DNA of 64,000 nucleotides, from contig MNCI01017655.1 of the NCBI GenBank assembly GCA_015680685.1, positions 680,116 through 744,115 on the forward strand, read 5' to 3'. The notes under the pieces were generated by a model. That model had not been told where the DNA came from. It did no database searches and saw nothing but the letters and a program-made list of their open reading frames with translations. The first letter of the stretch is position 1; each line of letters starts with the position of its first letter. This DNA is from Gnetum montanum. Its lineage: Eukaryota; Streptophyta; Gnetopsida; Gnetales; Gnetaceae. This document shows positions 1 through 11,030 of the stretch, piece after piece. Position numbers and translations under genes: made by a program.

Positions 1-797
1 GACTTCGCATTAATGCATTTGGCCAATCCATCCCCTTGAAGCAACAAGAATGCCTTCACCCAAGAGCCACCACCATTTTGACGAAATGAAGGAGGAGAGA
101 ATGGGAATTGATAAGGGCTGTAGTTAGAGGGAACATTTTTATTTTAGTTCCATAACCAGTGCTTGTAGTCTAAATGATTATTTCGTCTAAGGGGTGTGCT
201 TTGAATTCTCACTTTTTTTTATGTGTTTATACGTGAGAACCACATCATGCAAATACTTTGTTATTTTTATGAGCTCAGCTTCCCAATGATTAAGTAACGT
301 CAAAACAGTAAGAAAACTCAAGAAGAAAACATCCAAGCACCCAAGAGAATGGCCAACACAAATGCATCAAGTTCCCTTAAAGTCACACCCCTTTTCAATC
401 CTTGAGTCCTTCCTTAGTTTGACAAATGCCCAGTCACTGATTCATTATAGTTCTTATTTAGAAAGGGACGGTACATTTCCAAGCCAAGAGAGACCATAGA
501 AATTTGTGGATGTATGGATGAAGTAGACTCATTGTCTGCTATATCAAAAGAACCATACCTTAGTATCAACATTATAACTTAAAGGTAAAAACCAAACATT
601 AGCAATCAATAGGAAAACAGTTCATACCATCATTAAGAACACTTATTGGGTGACAAATTTACAAGATGGATAACACACACATAAAGAAATGAAAAAGGTA
701 TAACGATGTTGTAAAAAAAAATAAGACAAGTTAAAGAAATTTGTAAGACAAAAATGTGTAAAACAAAAACTTTAAAAGAACTGAGAGCCCCAAATGA
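1..797 (-). other. Post-pol non-coding spacer of the Athila-like element
   Basis: No coding sequence is visible. Read on the minus strand, bases 797 to 1 follow the order of 46240-47220 of the sister element: T-rich DNA, a stretch near AAGGAAGGACTCAAGGATTG, then the AAAGCACACCCCTTAGAC box and a GGGATGGATTGG segment. The sister copy has the CACACCCCTT box duplicated in tandem (46848-47005), while this copy has it once (about 185-260). The alignment is by eye, and the 480-797 part is more diverged. Confidence 0.7.
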
Positions 798-1620
798 TTA
801 GCATAGGTGGCCATCTCCCCCATGATTGAATGGAAAGGGAGAGATCTGAAATAATGAACATCTATTTGAATTTCTTAAAAGTGTCCAACTTCTCCCGATT
901 GATGATTTTAGGTTAAGGGGTGGAAGTCGGCGATGTTCATACTCCAATGTATCTATGCCTTCGCTATGGACATGAGTTGTTCCCCTAGTTCGTTCCATGC
1001 ATGTTGGTGGGCTACTTTCTTGATCAGTTGTCAACCACTGGGTGTTCTTTTGTTGTGTGGTTGCTACATACAAGCACCTTTGTATCTGATTTCCTTGTGC
1101 ACACCAGTTGCATGTAGGATATGTTGAGCATTCCTCCATGTCATCAGCCTCTGAGTCATTGTATGTGATGCATGGAACTTTCTTCTTCTCAATCTTTCCA
1201 TAAATTTTACCTTAGATATTTCCAAGGAAAGATCGCGGATTCCTAGGCATGTGTCTATTGTACTTAGCCATGCCCTTCCCATTATAATTGGGAAGTCCCC
1301 TTTGTTGCTGTTGACTTCTATCACCAGGAAATCAGCTGGGTATGACTGGCCACACATAGTAGTAAGGATGTCCTCTACCAATCCCAAGGGAATGGTGATG
1401 GACTGGTCAGCCAGCTCTAGTTGAATATTACTCTTCTTGAGTGGAGGTAGGTTCCAGGCTTTATACATTTCTCATAAGATTAAGTTAACTCCGAAACCTG
1501 AGTCAAGAAGAGCCTTATGAGGTTCGTTCCTAGCAACCTGGAGACAGATTAAGGAACTTCCAGGGTCAGAGAGTTTCCTGGGAAGGTGGCCTACCTTGAT
1601 CCAGTCGGTAACAGTATGTG
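798..1620 (-). pseudogene. Retropepsin-like protease relic of the Athila-like element
   Basis: The aspartic protease would cut the Gag-Pol polyprotein. On the minus strand a LLDSG motif (about 1505-1520) is followed, after one in-frame stop, by a 134-residue open stretch (1468-1064) with MYKAWNL, a LVEDI segment and IIMGRAWLS, the usual second conserved box of plant Ty3/gypsy proteases. Frame then shifts into an overlapping stretch (1139-798) that contains QRCLYVATTQQ, matching the sister copy near 43275. The catalytic DSG triad is readable; the stop and frameshift make it inactive. The following pol domains are absent. Confidence 0.8.
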
Positions 1621-1645
1621 TTAACATAACCATATGCGTTAAGCT

Positions 1646-4165
1646 CTATTGTTGGTTTGAAGGGAGCTTCGAAGCCATATGTGTTGGAGGAGCATACATA
1701 GACTCAACCACTTGTGGCTTTGAGAGCTTGTTTGGGCTTTTGATTCTAAAGAAAGGTCTTCTCTTCTTACGGTTGTTAGAACCAGCAGCTAGTTGAAGGT
1801 TCACAGCTCTCGTAGCATTACATTGTTGCAGTTGAGTGGGGAGTTCCCCTTGCATTGTTGGAGCGGGAGGTAGTGGAACTACCTGCGTAAGAGAGGCAGA
1901 TGGATTCAGAGGATGGTATGCATGTGGTATGTCTCCCGAAGGAGAAGGAGTCCTTCTAAAATACTCCCAAACTTGGTAGTAACGTTGTGGAGTTGTGTGA
2001 CCCATGGAGTCACTTGGAGAAACTGGCTGCTGCACGTAGTAGCCATAAGGATATGGTTGCCAATAAAGGTATTGTTGCCTAGGCAGTGGCATCCCCCATG
2101 AATGTGGGTGTTGCCAGTACTAGTGTTGCCCGATAGGTTGTGGCAACATTCCACTTGGATAATACATTAATGGTTGATGGAATTGCCTTGGGTTACCTTG
2201 GGGATAAGGTAACCTTCGGGGTTCCTGTCATCTGTTAAGTCTTGGGTTGAGTGCATACACTCCAGACTCTTGTAGATGTGAGATGATTGAACAACATCCC
2301 TTAGGATGGTCATATTGGCAGATCTCACATCCACTGTCATTGTCTGTGTCGAAATCTGCAACCTCATTGGTGATAGTCATTTTTCCCTTACCCTTGTCAC
2401 ATGCATGGCCTGAATCTCTTCGCTTTTTCTTATCATGATCACTACTTCATTCCTTAGAATCCTCTACAACTTTTAAGATAGTTTCAAACCTACTGTTTAT
2501 GGAGTCCCACATTTGATCCACCTTAGCCGACACTTCGATTGTTAACTTTTAAAGTAGCAAGGTTTTTCTATTCACCAACTCTTCAAGTGATGACTCATCC
2601 TCCTCATCACAGAATCTTACTCCCTTTTTTGGAGGGAAGGATCGCGGTTATACTCTTCCACACTTTCTCTTTTCCATAGCTCCCCATCTTCTCTAGCTAC
2701 TTGCTCCAACAATCTATGAACTTCATGGGATCTAAGTTTTGATAATCTCCCTTGGGCATAAGTCCCAAGGGTTCTCCTAGTTTCGTGTCTTAGCCCATCT
2801 ACGAGGTGGTGGAGTTAATCCCATTGTGCGTAACCATGGCCTAGGCAACGATGTAACAATGCATAATATCAGCCCATGATAGCATCCAAAGGTTCATGAG
2901 TACCCTGCTTCCATCCTTGGATCTGCTTACTCAAGTTGGACACTCTTGAGTATGTTTGGTATTTATCGTTGAACAACTCTAACATCGTACTCCATCTTCT
3001 AATGGTTTCCGACTCTAAGGATTGATACCAACTCTCTACTTCCTTTATGAGTATCCTAAGAAATAACTTTAATTTCTACCACTCATTTTCTATGTTCTAC
3101 AAGGCGCAAACATCGTGGAATTTTTGTAAATGATTTTGCAAATTAGCGTTGTATCCCCCTTCGAAGCTTGGGATATTGTTCATATCTAGTCTCTTGATCT
3201 GACTATCTTTTTGATGCCTTGTAGGTATTCTCGCTGCCTCTATAATATCTAACATAATTTGGGTGGCAAGTAGGGGTTCATCATGATCATCTCTCTCATG
3301 ATGTCTATGATGCCTCCGTGGTTCCCTACTTTCCCTTCTATGCCTTGACTATCTAGAGTGCCCTCGTCCTCTCTCTCGACTCTCTCATCGAGGTCTCTCA
3401 TCTCGCTTACCCTTATCCTCATCGTTGTGCTCCTTATGACTGTGTCCTGATGTGGAAGGAGAGGGTGAATGATGTGATGAAGGTGAAGAAGAAGGAGAGC
3501 CATCGCCATGACGATGTCCCCTACCTTCTCTTCGGTGTTCCCTATCCCAATCGTGATGACGATCAGAATGCCCATCCTTATCATGTATTTTTGTTCCCTC
3601 AGTGAATAGTTGGCATTCACGGGGATCAAAACCAGGGTTGTGGATCGTGGAGCGCAAGTTCTAATACCCCACCTCCTCACTATTGTTAGGAGGGGGAACA
3701 TCATCTTGTGGAGAACCTATTGAGATAGGTTCACCACCCTTAACTTCTCTTTTGATGGGTGAAGCATTACAAGGGCCTTTGCCCTTCAACAATGTATGAT
3801 GGCTCTCCTACCGCAAGTCCCTTAGACGTTGCACTGCTGTGGGATGGTAATCCCTTATGTCATAATCTTCTGCAACGTATTCAACATATAATTCTGTCAT
3901 GCCTATCTGTGCAAGAGCACGAAGAAGCATGTTAGGGACTGCCCGATCTGGAGGTAACACTATGTTACCTTGCAAGTCTCTCTAGCACAGTTGCTCATCC
4001 TGATGGAGGATAAAACTAAAATCGGGTATATACTCATCAGGATGAATATATACCACTTGATGCTGTTGAGGAACTGGCGATTCTCGGTTATGTGTTTGGT
4101 GCTGCCAACTGTCTCTAGTATGATCCCTAGGCGGCCAAGTGCTTTTGTTAGAAGAAGAAGACATT
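1646..4165 (-). pseudogene. gag relic of the Athila-like element
   Basis: Gag forms the virus-like particle core. The minus-strand start lies near 4164 (Met-Ser-Ser-Ser-Ser) and the first ~60 residues include YIHPDEYIPDFSFILHQDE, which recurs in the sister copy at about 40305-40370. Next comes a hydrophilic His/Asp/Ser-rich linker (3657-3385), a heavily interrupted central capsid-like part (about 3250-2500) and a Gln/Pro/Tyr-rich C-terminal segment (2092-1646) rich in PQR and QQ. Stops and frameshifts occur throughout. No clean zinc knuckle was seen. The order of segments agrees with the sister gag at 40262-42660. Confidence 0.75.
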
Positions 4166-4289
4166 GTGTCTTATTCGGTGTGCTGATTAACCATTATATA
4201 ATTTTTCGTTTAATTAACCCTAAGGGTTCATTTAGGCTCCCAACGATGTGGATAATTTCCTATGTTCTACTTAGTGCACAAACACTTAG

Positions 4290-4307
4290 TCCCCGGCAAC
4301 GGCACCT
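4290..4307 (-). other. Primer-binding site, tRNA-Asp type
   Basis: The minus strand reads GGTGCCGTTGCCGGGGA. Plant tRNA-Asp(GUC) ends in CCCCGGCAACGGCGCCA, so the match is near complete apart from changes at the first bases. It sits three bases inside the LTR boundary, as expected for the start of minus-strand DNA synthesis. tRNA-Asp priming is typical of Athila-type elements. Confidence 0.85.
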
Positions 4308-4930
4308 CATGGAACACTTAAGGTTAATTGTTCGTTGTCTTCCCACCTGACTTGTATTTTTCATGGTTGTATGGTTAAGTAAGTCTAAGGTATATGATTT
4401 TTCCGTCTTTTCGGTTTTATCTCCTATGCTAATGAGGTGAAGGGCGAAGAGACTAATTAACTAACTTTAACTAACTAACTAAGCCTTAATTAACCTAGCA
4501 TCAGTATCTATTCCCACTTACTGTTCACACCCTGAACCAATGCAACCTTGGTTACCAAACACTATTTGTCACTAGGATCACCAAGCGTAACGCACGTGCT
4601 CGAAGAGGTCGTACTGAATGCACTTAACTAGGAGAGAAGGGTTGAGAGAGATTTAATGAACTAATAAAGCATTTAAATGATAAACAATAAATAACAGTAA
4701 ATAAAATCCTATTTAGCCTATTCCATGCATTGCAAGGTTTATCCAAGAAGTTCATCTTTATTTCCGTACACAAACTTGTGTTCAGGTACAATATTTGCTC
4801 GAATAAAGATCCGTTCACTTTGGAGCTCCTACTGCGGGCACATGGAAACTATTCTATCTCTGGAGAGGTAAAACTGCTAGAGTTTCGCTACAGTCTAGGC
4901 CTAAACTAAGAAACAAGGGAAAGCCACCTC

Positions 4931-4940
4931 TTATTTATAG
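4931..4940 (-). promoter_or_regulatory. TATA box of the LTR promoter
   Basis: The minus strand reads CTATAAATAA just downstream of the GATATC palindrome array and upstream of the presumed R region. The spacing suits an RNA polymerase II LTR promoter. No transcript start can be verified here. Confidence 0.6.
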
Positions 4941-4954
4941 ATTTGACGATGCAC

Positions 4955-5106
4955 TGCGATATCGTGTACGCGATATCGCAGGGGAACACACGATATTCGC
5001 GATATTGTGGGGGATGCGATATCGCAGCGGACGTGATATCACATACGCGATATTGAGGAGGATGCGATATCGTGTACACAATATCGTGGCCCATGAGATA
5101 TCACAT
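4955..5106. repeat. U3 array of ten GATATC-type palindromes
   Basis: About 150 bp contain ten variants of the palindrome GCGATATCGC (for example GCGATATCGT, GCGATATTGT, GTGATATCAC, GAGATATCAC), spaced roughly 10-25 bp apart and ending some 15 bp from the TATA box. Many variants differ by C/T or G/A transitions, as expected for decay of CpG-containing units. The position immediately upstream of TATA suggests binding sites for a dimeric transcription factor, but that is inference. Confidence 0.8.
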
Positions 5107-5116
5107 CCCATCAACA

Positions 5117-5295
5117 ATGTATTATAGATTTTCCTTCAACCATTTTGCAACTCTGTTAGCAATGGACCTGCAATAATTTCTAAAGTTAAGTTTTTTAACA
5201 AGTACAAAGACATTATATTAATAAAAAAAATTTGAAGTACAATGAGATAAGAGTCACATATTAATTAGTTAATTTTATTTTTTGAAATAGTTATC
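5117..5295. other. Gap between LTR and LINE
   Basis: AT-rich, no frame and no repeat recognised. It may contain the LINE target site, but no convincing target duplication was found. Confidence 0.4.
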
Positions 5296-8215
5296 ATGGC
5301 TAAAACAAATAATGCTAAATTACATACCATTAATGCTCATTTCTTAAATTCATCTTAACTTTTAGATGACCATGAACATCTCACTAATAGACTAGCTCAA
5401 GATCCTTTCAACACTCAAGTTCACGAGGAGCTTGCTAGAGCCCGATTAGCCTTTCGACATTGGGACATGTACCGAGAACAAAGTGCCTTAACTAAAAGTC
5501 AACTCACTTGGTTAAATAATCAAGATGAACACTGTAAGGAATTTTTTAAGTATCTCAATATGGCTCCCCCTTCGCATTCTATAGACAAAATCTCTAGTAA
5601 TGGCACCATCATTACTGACCACAACAGTATCCTCTCCTTTCTTAAGAACCACTATGAAATCCTTTTTGTAGCTACCCCAATGGACATCTCTTTGTTTGAG
5701 GTTGCCACCCCCAATTATCCTCACCTTATCAATTCCACTATGCTACAAAGTCTTGATGCTAATATCACTATGGTGGAGCTATAGGCGACCTGTTCCAAGT
5801 TAAGTCATGGGAAGGTTCCTGGTTATGATGGTTTTCCCATAGAATTTTTTCAAACTCATTGGGATTTGATGGGAAATTCTCTTCTATAAGTCATTAATGA
5901 GGCTATCCTAGTTGGTTCCCTCAGGCCCAATCTAAATCAAGGCGTTATTCGTCTCCTCCCTAAGTCTGGGGATCTTGCCGATATCTCCAACTGGTGTCCC
6001 ATAACTCTTCTCAATGTGGTGTATAAAATTTGGGCCAAGTGCTTAGCCTTACAGTTGAAAAAAATTCTTGGCCAAATCATTTTTCCTCAATAAACAATAT
6101 TTTTTCCTAGTCAATATATTTTAGACAATGTGGTTGTAGCATGGAAAGGTCTCAAGTGAGCAAAGGATGATGGACAAGATATTCTCCTAGTGAAACTTGA
6201 TTATGCCAAGGCTTATGACAACATAAAGTGGGACTTTATCTTACAGACCATGACCAAACTTGGTTTTGGCCCTAAGTTCTTGCATATGATGAAATGCTTA
6301 TTCTCAGATGCTACCGTAAGAATAGCCACTACCTTCAGCATTACCTCTCTTTTTCCTATACATAGGTCAGTGCAACAAGGTTGTCCTCTCACCCGCTATC
6401 TCTTTATAATCGCAGCTAACTTTCTTTGTCATCAAATAAACCAAGACATCCAAATAAAAGTTCTCACTAGGGTTTGCCTTTCTTCCTCTCAACAACAGCT
6501 TCTCAATATGCACTTCGCCGATGACTCCTTTTTTCTCGTTTAAAACACAACTACCAATTTGCACTGCCTCTTATCAAGGGTGGAGCAATACTGCACACTC
6601 TCAAGCTCCACTATAAATTGGAATAAATCCTCTGTCTATAGCTTTACTGGCAATTACAAACATGTGACCAACTATAATTGGAAGCAGCTTCAAGATCAAC
6701 ACATCATTAAGATTCTAGGAATCCCTTTCCATTTTAGAGGTTCAACCTCTATTCTCTGGGAGCAAGTTATTTATTGGATTCAAAACAAACTTGCCAAATG
6801 GAAGACTAAACCCCTCACACTCGCGGGTAAATACCTTGTATGTAAGTCCATATGTGCGTCAACCCATGTGTATTATTACTCTTTGTATTGGGCCCCCTCC
6901 CAAGCTGCCTACCAGAAGCTTGAACAATTATTTTGTGACTTCATGTGGTCCTCCAAAGATTCTCAGAATGGATTCCATTGAGTTTCTTGGAATAGTGTTA
7001 CTCTTCCTAAGAATAACAGTGGCTTGGGTCTTTTGAATTTATCTAAGTAGGGAATTATCCTGGTTGCTAAGTGGTTGGTACAGCATTTAGACACCTTAGA
7101 TATTATCGGGACCCTCCTCCAATTAAGGCTTCATCAAGCATTTCCTAAAAACAAGCCCTTATGGAAAGGTATCCATTTTTTCATTTGGATCCTTCCCCCC
7201 CTCACTAGCATTCTCCCTGGATCTCATGTTTTCAAACGCATTTGGAGGGCCTAGCAAATTCTACACAGTTACATTGACTAGACTCACATCAAGATCAACC
7301 CTATTATCCTCTCTAAATTATGTCTGTGGTGGTTACCTTTGTCGCCCACTCCTCTTGCCATCATAAATGCTAAGGTTGCTACCTCTTGGTATCAAAAGGG
7401 GATTATTTCTTTGAATTGTCTTAGGCTAGCTAGTCATTGGATTTTGAGGGTCGAGTTTAATAATTTGTATGGGGAGTCGGAAGTAATGAACCATTGCCTA
7501 GTTAAAATTTACAACTTTCTCCATGGTCATTGGCAACTAGATGTCATGGTGCAAAGCCCTTTTCATGGCCTTCACTGGATTAATGAAGTTAAACTCCTAC
7601 CTTACTGGCCATCTGTCCCCTTTCACCTTATGCAAGATCCATTCGAGGTCATTCAACGCTGTAATAAGTTTTGGCACAAACAAGAGTCAGAAAATTTCTG
7701 GATCCCCCACTTCCAACGTATTTGGAAACTACCGACCCTCCCCAAAATTAAATTGTTCCTCTAGTGTCTCCTTCACCATGGTCTACCAATTAGTAAACAT
7801 TTAGAATATCTAGGGATTCCCAATCCCAATTTCCCATGTGTTTTGGCATTATCCCTTTGCTCAGCATGTGTGAGAGTGGGCTTCCAAAGTTTTTCCATCA
7901 AGCAAGCTATCTCATGATGATGCCATCTTTGATCTTTTGACCATTAATTCTACCAATTTCAATTTTTTTTAAAAGCTATTAGGCCTATTATTTAATATTA
8001 TATTTGGAAGTGCAAATGCAATGTTATTTTTCAAAAGAAAGATTATTCTAATAGATGTCTGCTTACCAAGTTGGAGAAGCTGCAGATCTTTTGCCTCATT
8101 CATTTCCAACTCACATCTCAAGCATCCAAGTTCAATCTAGATAGTCATCAGTTAATTCATCTCCTACAGCCTTGGGAAAGACCTGTGCATTCCAGCATCA
8201 CTCATCATTAGTAAT
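5296..8215 (+). pseudogene. LINE ORF2 relic: reverse transcriptase and zf-RVT-like C-terminus
   Basis: ORF2 protein copies LINE RNA at nicked target DNA. One reading frame (frame 1) can be followed from about 5296 to 7840 with only in-frame stops, then shifts once. Recognisable parts in order: N-terminal linker with DEHCKEFF (about 5525), RT fingers with GKVPGYDGFPIEFFQ (5812), IRLLPKSGD and NWCPITLLN (5945-6015), DYAKAYDNIKWDF (6196, first catalytic Asp), VQQGCPL (6370), FADDSFFLV (6520, catalytic FADD box intact), then KWKTKPLTLAGK (6795), and IWKLPTLPKIKLFL (7720), the signature of the zf-RVT domain. After the shift, HYPFAQHVWEWA (about 7850) continues it. At least ten in-frame stops make it dead. 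Confidence 0.9.
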
Positions 8216-8242
8216 CTCTACAAAGAAGCTTCCCTTCTTTCA

Positions 8243-8310
8243 CTTGTGTGGAGCCACCTTTTTTTAGTTGTGTGAAGCCACCTTTTTTTAGTTGTGTGGA
8301 GCCACCTTTT
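8243..8310 (+). repeat. 24-bp tandem repeat in LINE 3' region
   Basis: Two full units and one partial unit of GTTGTGTGGAGCCACCTTTT followed by TTTA (8243-8266, 8267-8290, 8291-8310), nearly identical. Placed just after the ORF2 end, so likely part of the LINE 3' untranslated region. Confidence 0.85.
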
Positions 8311-9586
8311 GGAACTCTCTCTATCCTTTACTGAGAGCTCTCCACCCCATCTAAATTTATGCCATTCTCTCGTGTAAAGAGTTAGTTACAGTTGACGTTG
8401 GTAGTGCCCCACATCGGGTTCCTCCTTTAGTACTCATTTTTTATAAGGTTGTTCCCGAGTCTCATTCATAACTATCTCAGTTCCCCCTTCCCCTTAACCT
8501 TGTGACTTAATTTTTAACAATACTACTTGAAACTACATAAAATTTCAGGAACTTGATGCTTCGGTAGAGTCTTGGAATTTGGGCAAAGGATTCCCACAAG
8601 TGCAGCATCATGATAGGCCATCAAGACAGTGTAAGCACTAAGGATAGACTGTACAGTCCCGCAAGTTTTCTATCTCTAGGGCTGACAAGCCTGCTAGACT
8701 CTCCAGCCTGCCCAACTGGACAATTAACCCAACTGATAGTCTACCCAAGGACCATGCTAGGAGTTGTCGAAAGTGTTCGGGATGAGCTAAATAGTTCGGC
8801 AAGTTTTCTAATGGAGAAACTACTACTCTACGCAGCGTAGCAAGCCTGAGGAGACCAATTAGACATCCAAGGTGCAAGTTGATAACAAGTTAATCTTCCA
8901 AAGCATATGCCTTGTTTCATCCCTGGAGCATGAGCGATACAGTGCAACAAAATGTGGTAAATTTTGTCAAGAATCATCTCAATCTAAGTGCTACGATGTG
9001 TTACGCTACATAGTGTAACATAGCATAGCAAGGATGTACTTCGACAACACTCCTATGCAGATAGCCTCGATGGAGTAAAAGAATTTTCCCATGTTTCAAC
9101 CGTTAAATAGGTTTGCCCTACCGACACACTGGGATATGAAAAATGTCCTATGACAAAATGTTTGCAAAATAAGTCAGGATTTGACCAATGTTGGATGCTA
9201 CGCTATGCAACATAGCACAGCGTAGCCAGAATAGAATGCACAAAGGTCCCTCTGCCAAATGGTTCCAATAAGAGGATTGCACTTGGCAATGCTTCAGCCT
9301 CCAAAACTACCTGCCCCACTTAGCCCTCGGGCCTCAAGCAAAGTTTCTTAGTAAAACACTACAGATTAAACAAGGATGCATGTCACACTAGCTGCTACGC
9401 TGCGCTACACTACATAGTGTAGCATAGCGTAGCGAGGATGCAAAACAATAGAATGCCCCAAGGATAAATTTAGCAGGTCTGAAGGCTTTCCAGCATGAAA
9501 GACAAAGTTGCAGTTGCTTGCCTAACCAGGCATCAGACAGATGCTCTTGGCTTCTAGGTAAGACTCCTTTCAAGACTAGCGGCTAC

Positions 9587-9621
9587 ACTATGCTATGCTA
9601 CGTAGCGTAGCATAGCATAGT
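9587..9621. repeat. Perfect 16-bp inverted repeat in U3 (5' LTR)
   Basis: Left arm ACTATGCTATGCTACG (9587-9602), loop TAG, right arm 9606-9621 is its exact reverse complement. The 3' LTR counterpart (17642-17676) has the same 16-3-16 geometry with one arm mismatch that would still allow a G:U pair in RNA. Confidence 0.95.
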
Positions 9622-10053
9622 ATGTTGTTACTTACGCTACGCCAACACGTTGAACAATGTAAGTAATGCAACACTTGCATGGAGGCATCAAGACATCTTC
9701 AGTCAGCTCCAAAATTTGTCGGCAAGGATCATTCTCACCCTAGCACCTCTTCGATGGACAAAATCAGCAAGTTCGCTTCATTTTGCATACCCCTGGTCAA
9801 TCCCCAAAATTGTCCCTATGCTTAACCTTGCTCGCAAAAGTAGGGAAGATGTAGTCCTGGAGCATGGGCTCCATTTTGCTTTCATTGTTGGTATGCTTTC
9901 TAGATTTTTGGCACGTGCAGTTTCAGCAGTAGGGTCACAACATAGCAAGGTTCACATCCAGCATCATACACCTACCTAGTACAGCCATGTTTGCACTTTT
10001 TGGGGCCCAGGACACATGGCATCTAGGCCACATTTTTCTCCTGCTCCTGGCCC

Positions 10054-10060
10054 TATAAAT
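10054..10060 (+). promoter_or_regulatory. TATA box of the 5' LTR promoter
   Basis: CCCTATAAATACCC is conserved in both LTRs (the other at 18107-18113) and lies about 620 bp before the LTR end, suitable for an RNA polymerase II start in the LTR. It is preceded by a C/T-rich stretch (TTTTCTCCTGCTCCTGG). Confidence 0.7.
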
Positions 10061-10681
10061 ACCCTTGTGAAAAATGCTCAAAGAGTGGGCTTCTTTGCAA
10101 AAGTGAGGGCTTTTGTGTTGGCTTTTGCATAACATAGTTGGAATTTTTAGCATTTTGGTTGGCTTTGAGCATTTTGGTTAACTCTAGACATCCTTCTGCG
10201 GGTCTAGCATCTTAGCACCTTGACAAGCGAATTAGTGAGTAGGAGAATCCTAAATAGCAAGCTATTGATTATAGCTTAGGGACCTGCGACCATACTGCTT
10301 CGTTGTAAGCTATGCCTCTCTAGTGTTGCATAATCAATTGTACATATTTCAACAAAACAAAGATCAGATCCACGACATTGGGGCAGTGCACTTTCTCACC
10401 TAAGTCTATTTTGTTATTTGTTTACTATCATCATATTTTACACTATTTTTCATTGTTTTACATTTGTTGATCATCGCTGCACTTGCATACATTGCTTCTA
10501 AAAAAATGTTTACGAAAGGTTAAGTTACATCAATTAAGTTCCTATCTGATCTACCATACCATTTAGGGCATCCTTTTTCCGTTTCTCTCCAGCATAGCCC
10601 TCGGACGGATCCAGGGTTAAACTGTACGCCCGACAACCTTTTGGTGTTCCATCCATTGACATTTTTGGTTGCTACAGTTGT

Positions 10682-10700
10682 TGGCACTAGAAGGAGGGCC
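10682..10700 (+). other. Primer-binding site of the Tat-like element
   Basis: TGGCACTAGAAGGAGGGCC begins five bases after the LTR end. A TGG-initial sequence at this place is what a tRNA 3' CCA end would pair with. I do not assign the tRNA. Confidence 0.65.
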
Positions 10701-10858
10701 TAAACCATTTCTATCTGCATTTTTTATGAGCACTTGGTCAAAACTCTGGATGTTCTAGAAAGCATAACAAGTTCTCATAGCGTAGCAAGCTCTAGGGTAG
10801 TGAGCTTGACAAGCTATAGCGTAGCAAGCTCCAACGTAGCGAGTGTAGCGCCAAAGTT
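10700..10858 (+). other. Leader segment with GCGTAGC motifs
   Basis: Untranslated leader after the primer site. Copies of AGCGTAGCAAGCT and related GTAGCGAG motifs occur at about 10777, 10810 and 10835, echoing the hairpin arms of the LTR. Confidence 0.5.
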
Positions 10859-11030
10859 GGCCATTTTTAGCAGTTTTCACACTTAGCATTTTTTCTGCAT
10901 TTTCATACTTAGCATTTTTTTTCTACATTTTCATACACTTAGCCATTTTTTCTACATTTTTATACTTAGCCAATTTTCTACTACCGGTAGAGTTAGTGAT
11001 TTTTCTTCAGTTTTCAGATTTAGCCATTTT
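10859..11030 (+). repeat. Imperfect tandem repeat in the leader
   Basis: Five or so units of about 27-35 bp built on ACTTAGCCATTTTTTCTAC followed by ATTTTCATAC. They end at the gag start region. Unit length varies, and T-run length differs between units. Confidence 0.75.

Larger units (their letters stand above)
1..5116 (-). mobile_element. Athila-like Ty3/gypsy element, left-truncated by window, pol-deleted
   Basis: Read on the minus strand this is LTR (4310-5116), primer-binding site (4290-4307), gag, protease, then post-pol non-coding DNA that leaves the window at base 1. Gag N-terminus, protease and the post-pol spacer can all be matched by eye to the plus-strand element at 39189-52346, so the two belong to one family. 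The tRNA-Asp-type primer site is a known Athila/Tat trait. Between protease (ending near 800) and the post-pol spacer (starting near 795) the whole RT, RNase H and integrase region seen in the sister copy is missing, so this copy is non-autonomous. The reading frame carries several stops and shifts. Confidence 0.85.
4310..5116 (-). repeat. 5' LTR of the Athila-like element
   Basis: Bounded by the primer site on one side and, on the other, by TGTTGATGGGATG read on the minus strand (complement ends ...CATCAACA at 5116). Length is about 807 bp. On the minus strand it holds a U3 palindrome array (5106-4955), then a TATA box (CTATAAATAA, 4940-4931), then R/U5. Part of U5 aligns loosely with 39640-39800 in the sister LTR (TTGGTAACC, AGTGGGA and GTTAATTAG blocks). 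The partner LTR lies outside the window, so the far end rests on terminal dinucleotides only. Confidence 0.7.
5296..8527 (+). mobile_element. L1-type LINE, 5'-truncated, interrupted by the Tat-like element
   Basis: Contains the ORF2 relic (5296-8215) and a 3' untranslated part with a 24-bp tandem repeat. No apurinic endonuclease domain is present, so the element is 5'-truncated within ORF2, as is common for LINEs. The LTR element at 8528-18755 inserted in its 3' region with a CTACT target duplication. Any remaining LINE 3' end would therefore continue at 18756, perhaps to the A-run near 18957-18964, which I cannot prove. Confidence 0.8.
8528..10676 (+). repeat. 5' LTR of the Tat-like element
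   Basis: Length 2149 bp, starting TGAAACTACATAAAATTTC and ending GTTGCTACA. It matches the 3' LTR along its whole length, with differences mostly C/T and G/A transitions. U3 carries at least five GCTACGC-type inverted repeats (8817-8840, 8989-9030, 9188-9225, 9391-9435, 9580-9625). The TATA box is at 10054-10060. The U5 part has GCATTTTGGTTGGC repeats. Confidence 0.93.

Noticed and set aside
3249-3704. 151-residue minus-strand frame as a gene
   Set aside because: It is an alternative frame of the His/Asp/Ser-rich gag linker of the Athila-like element.
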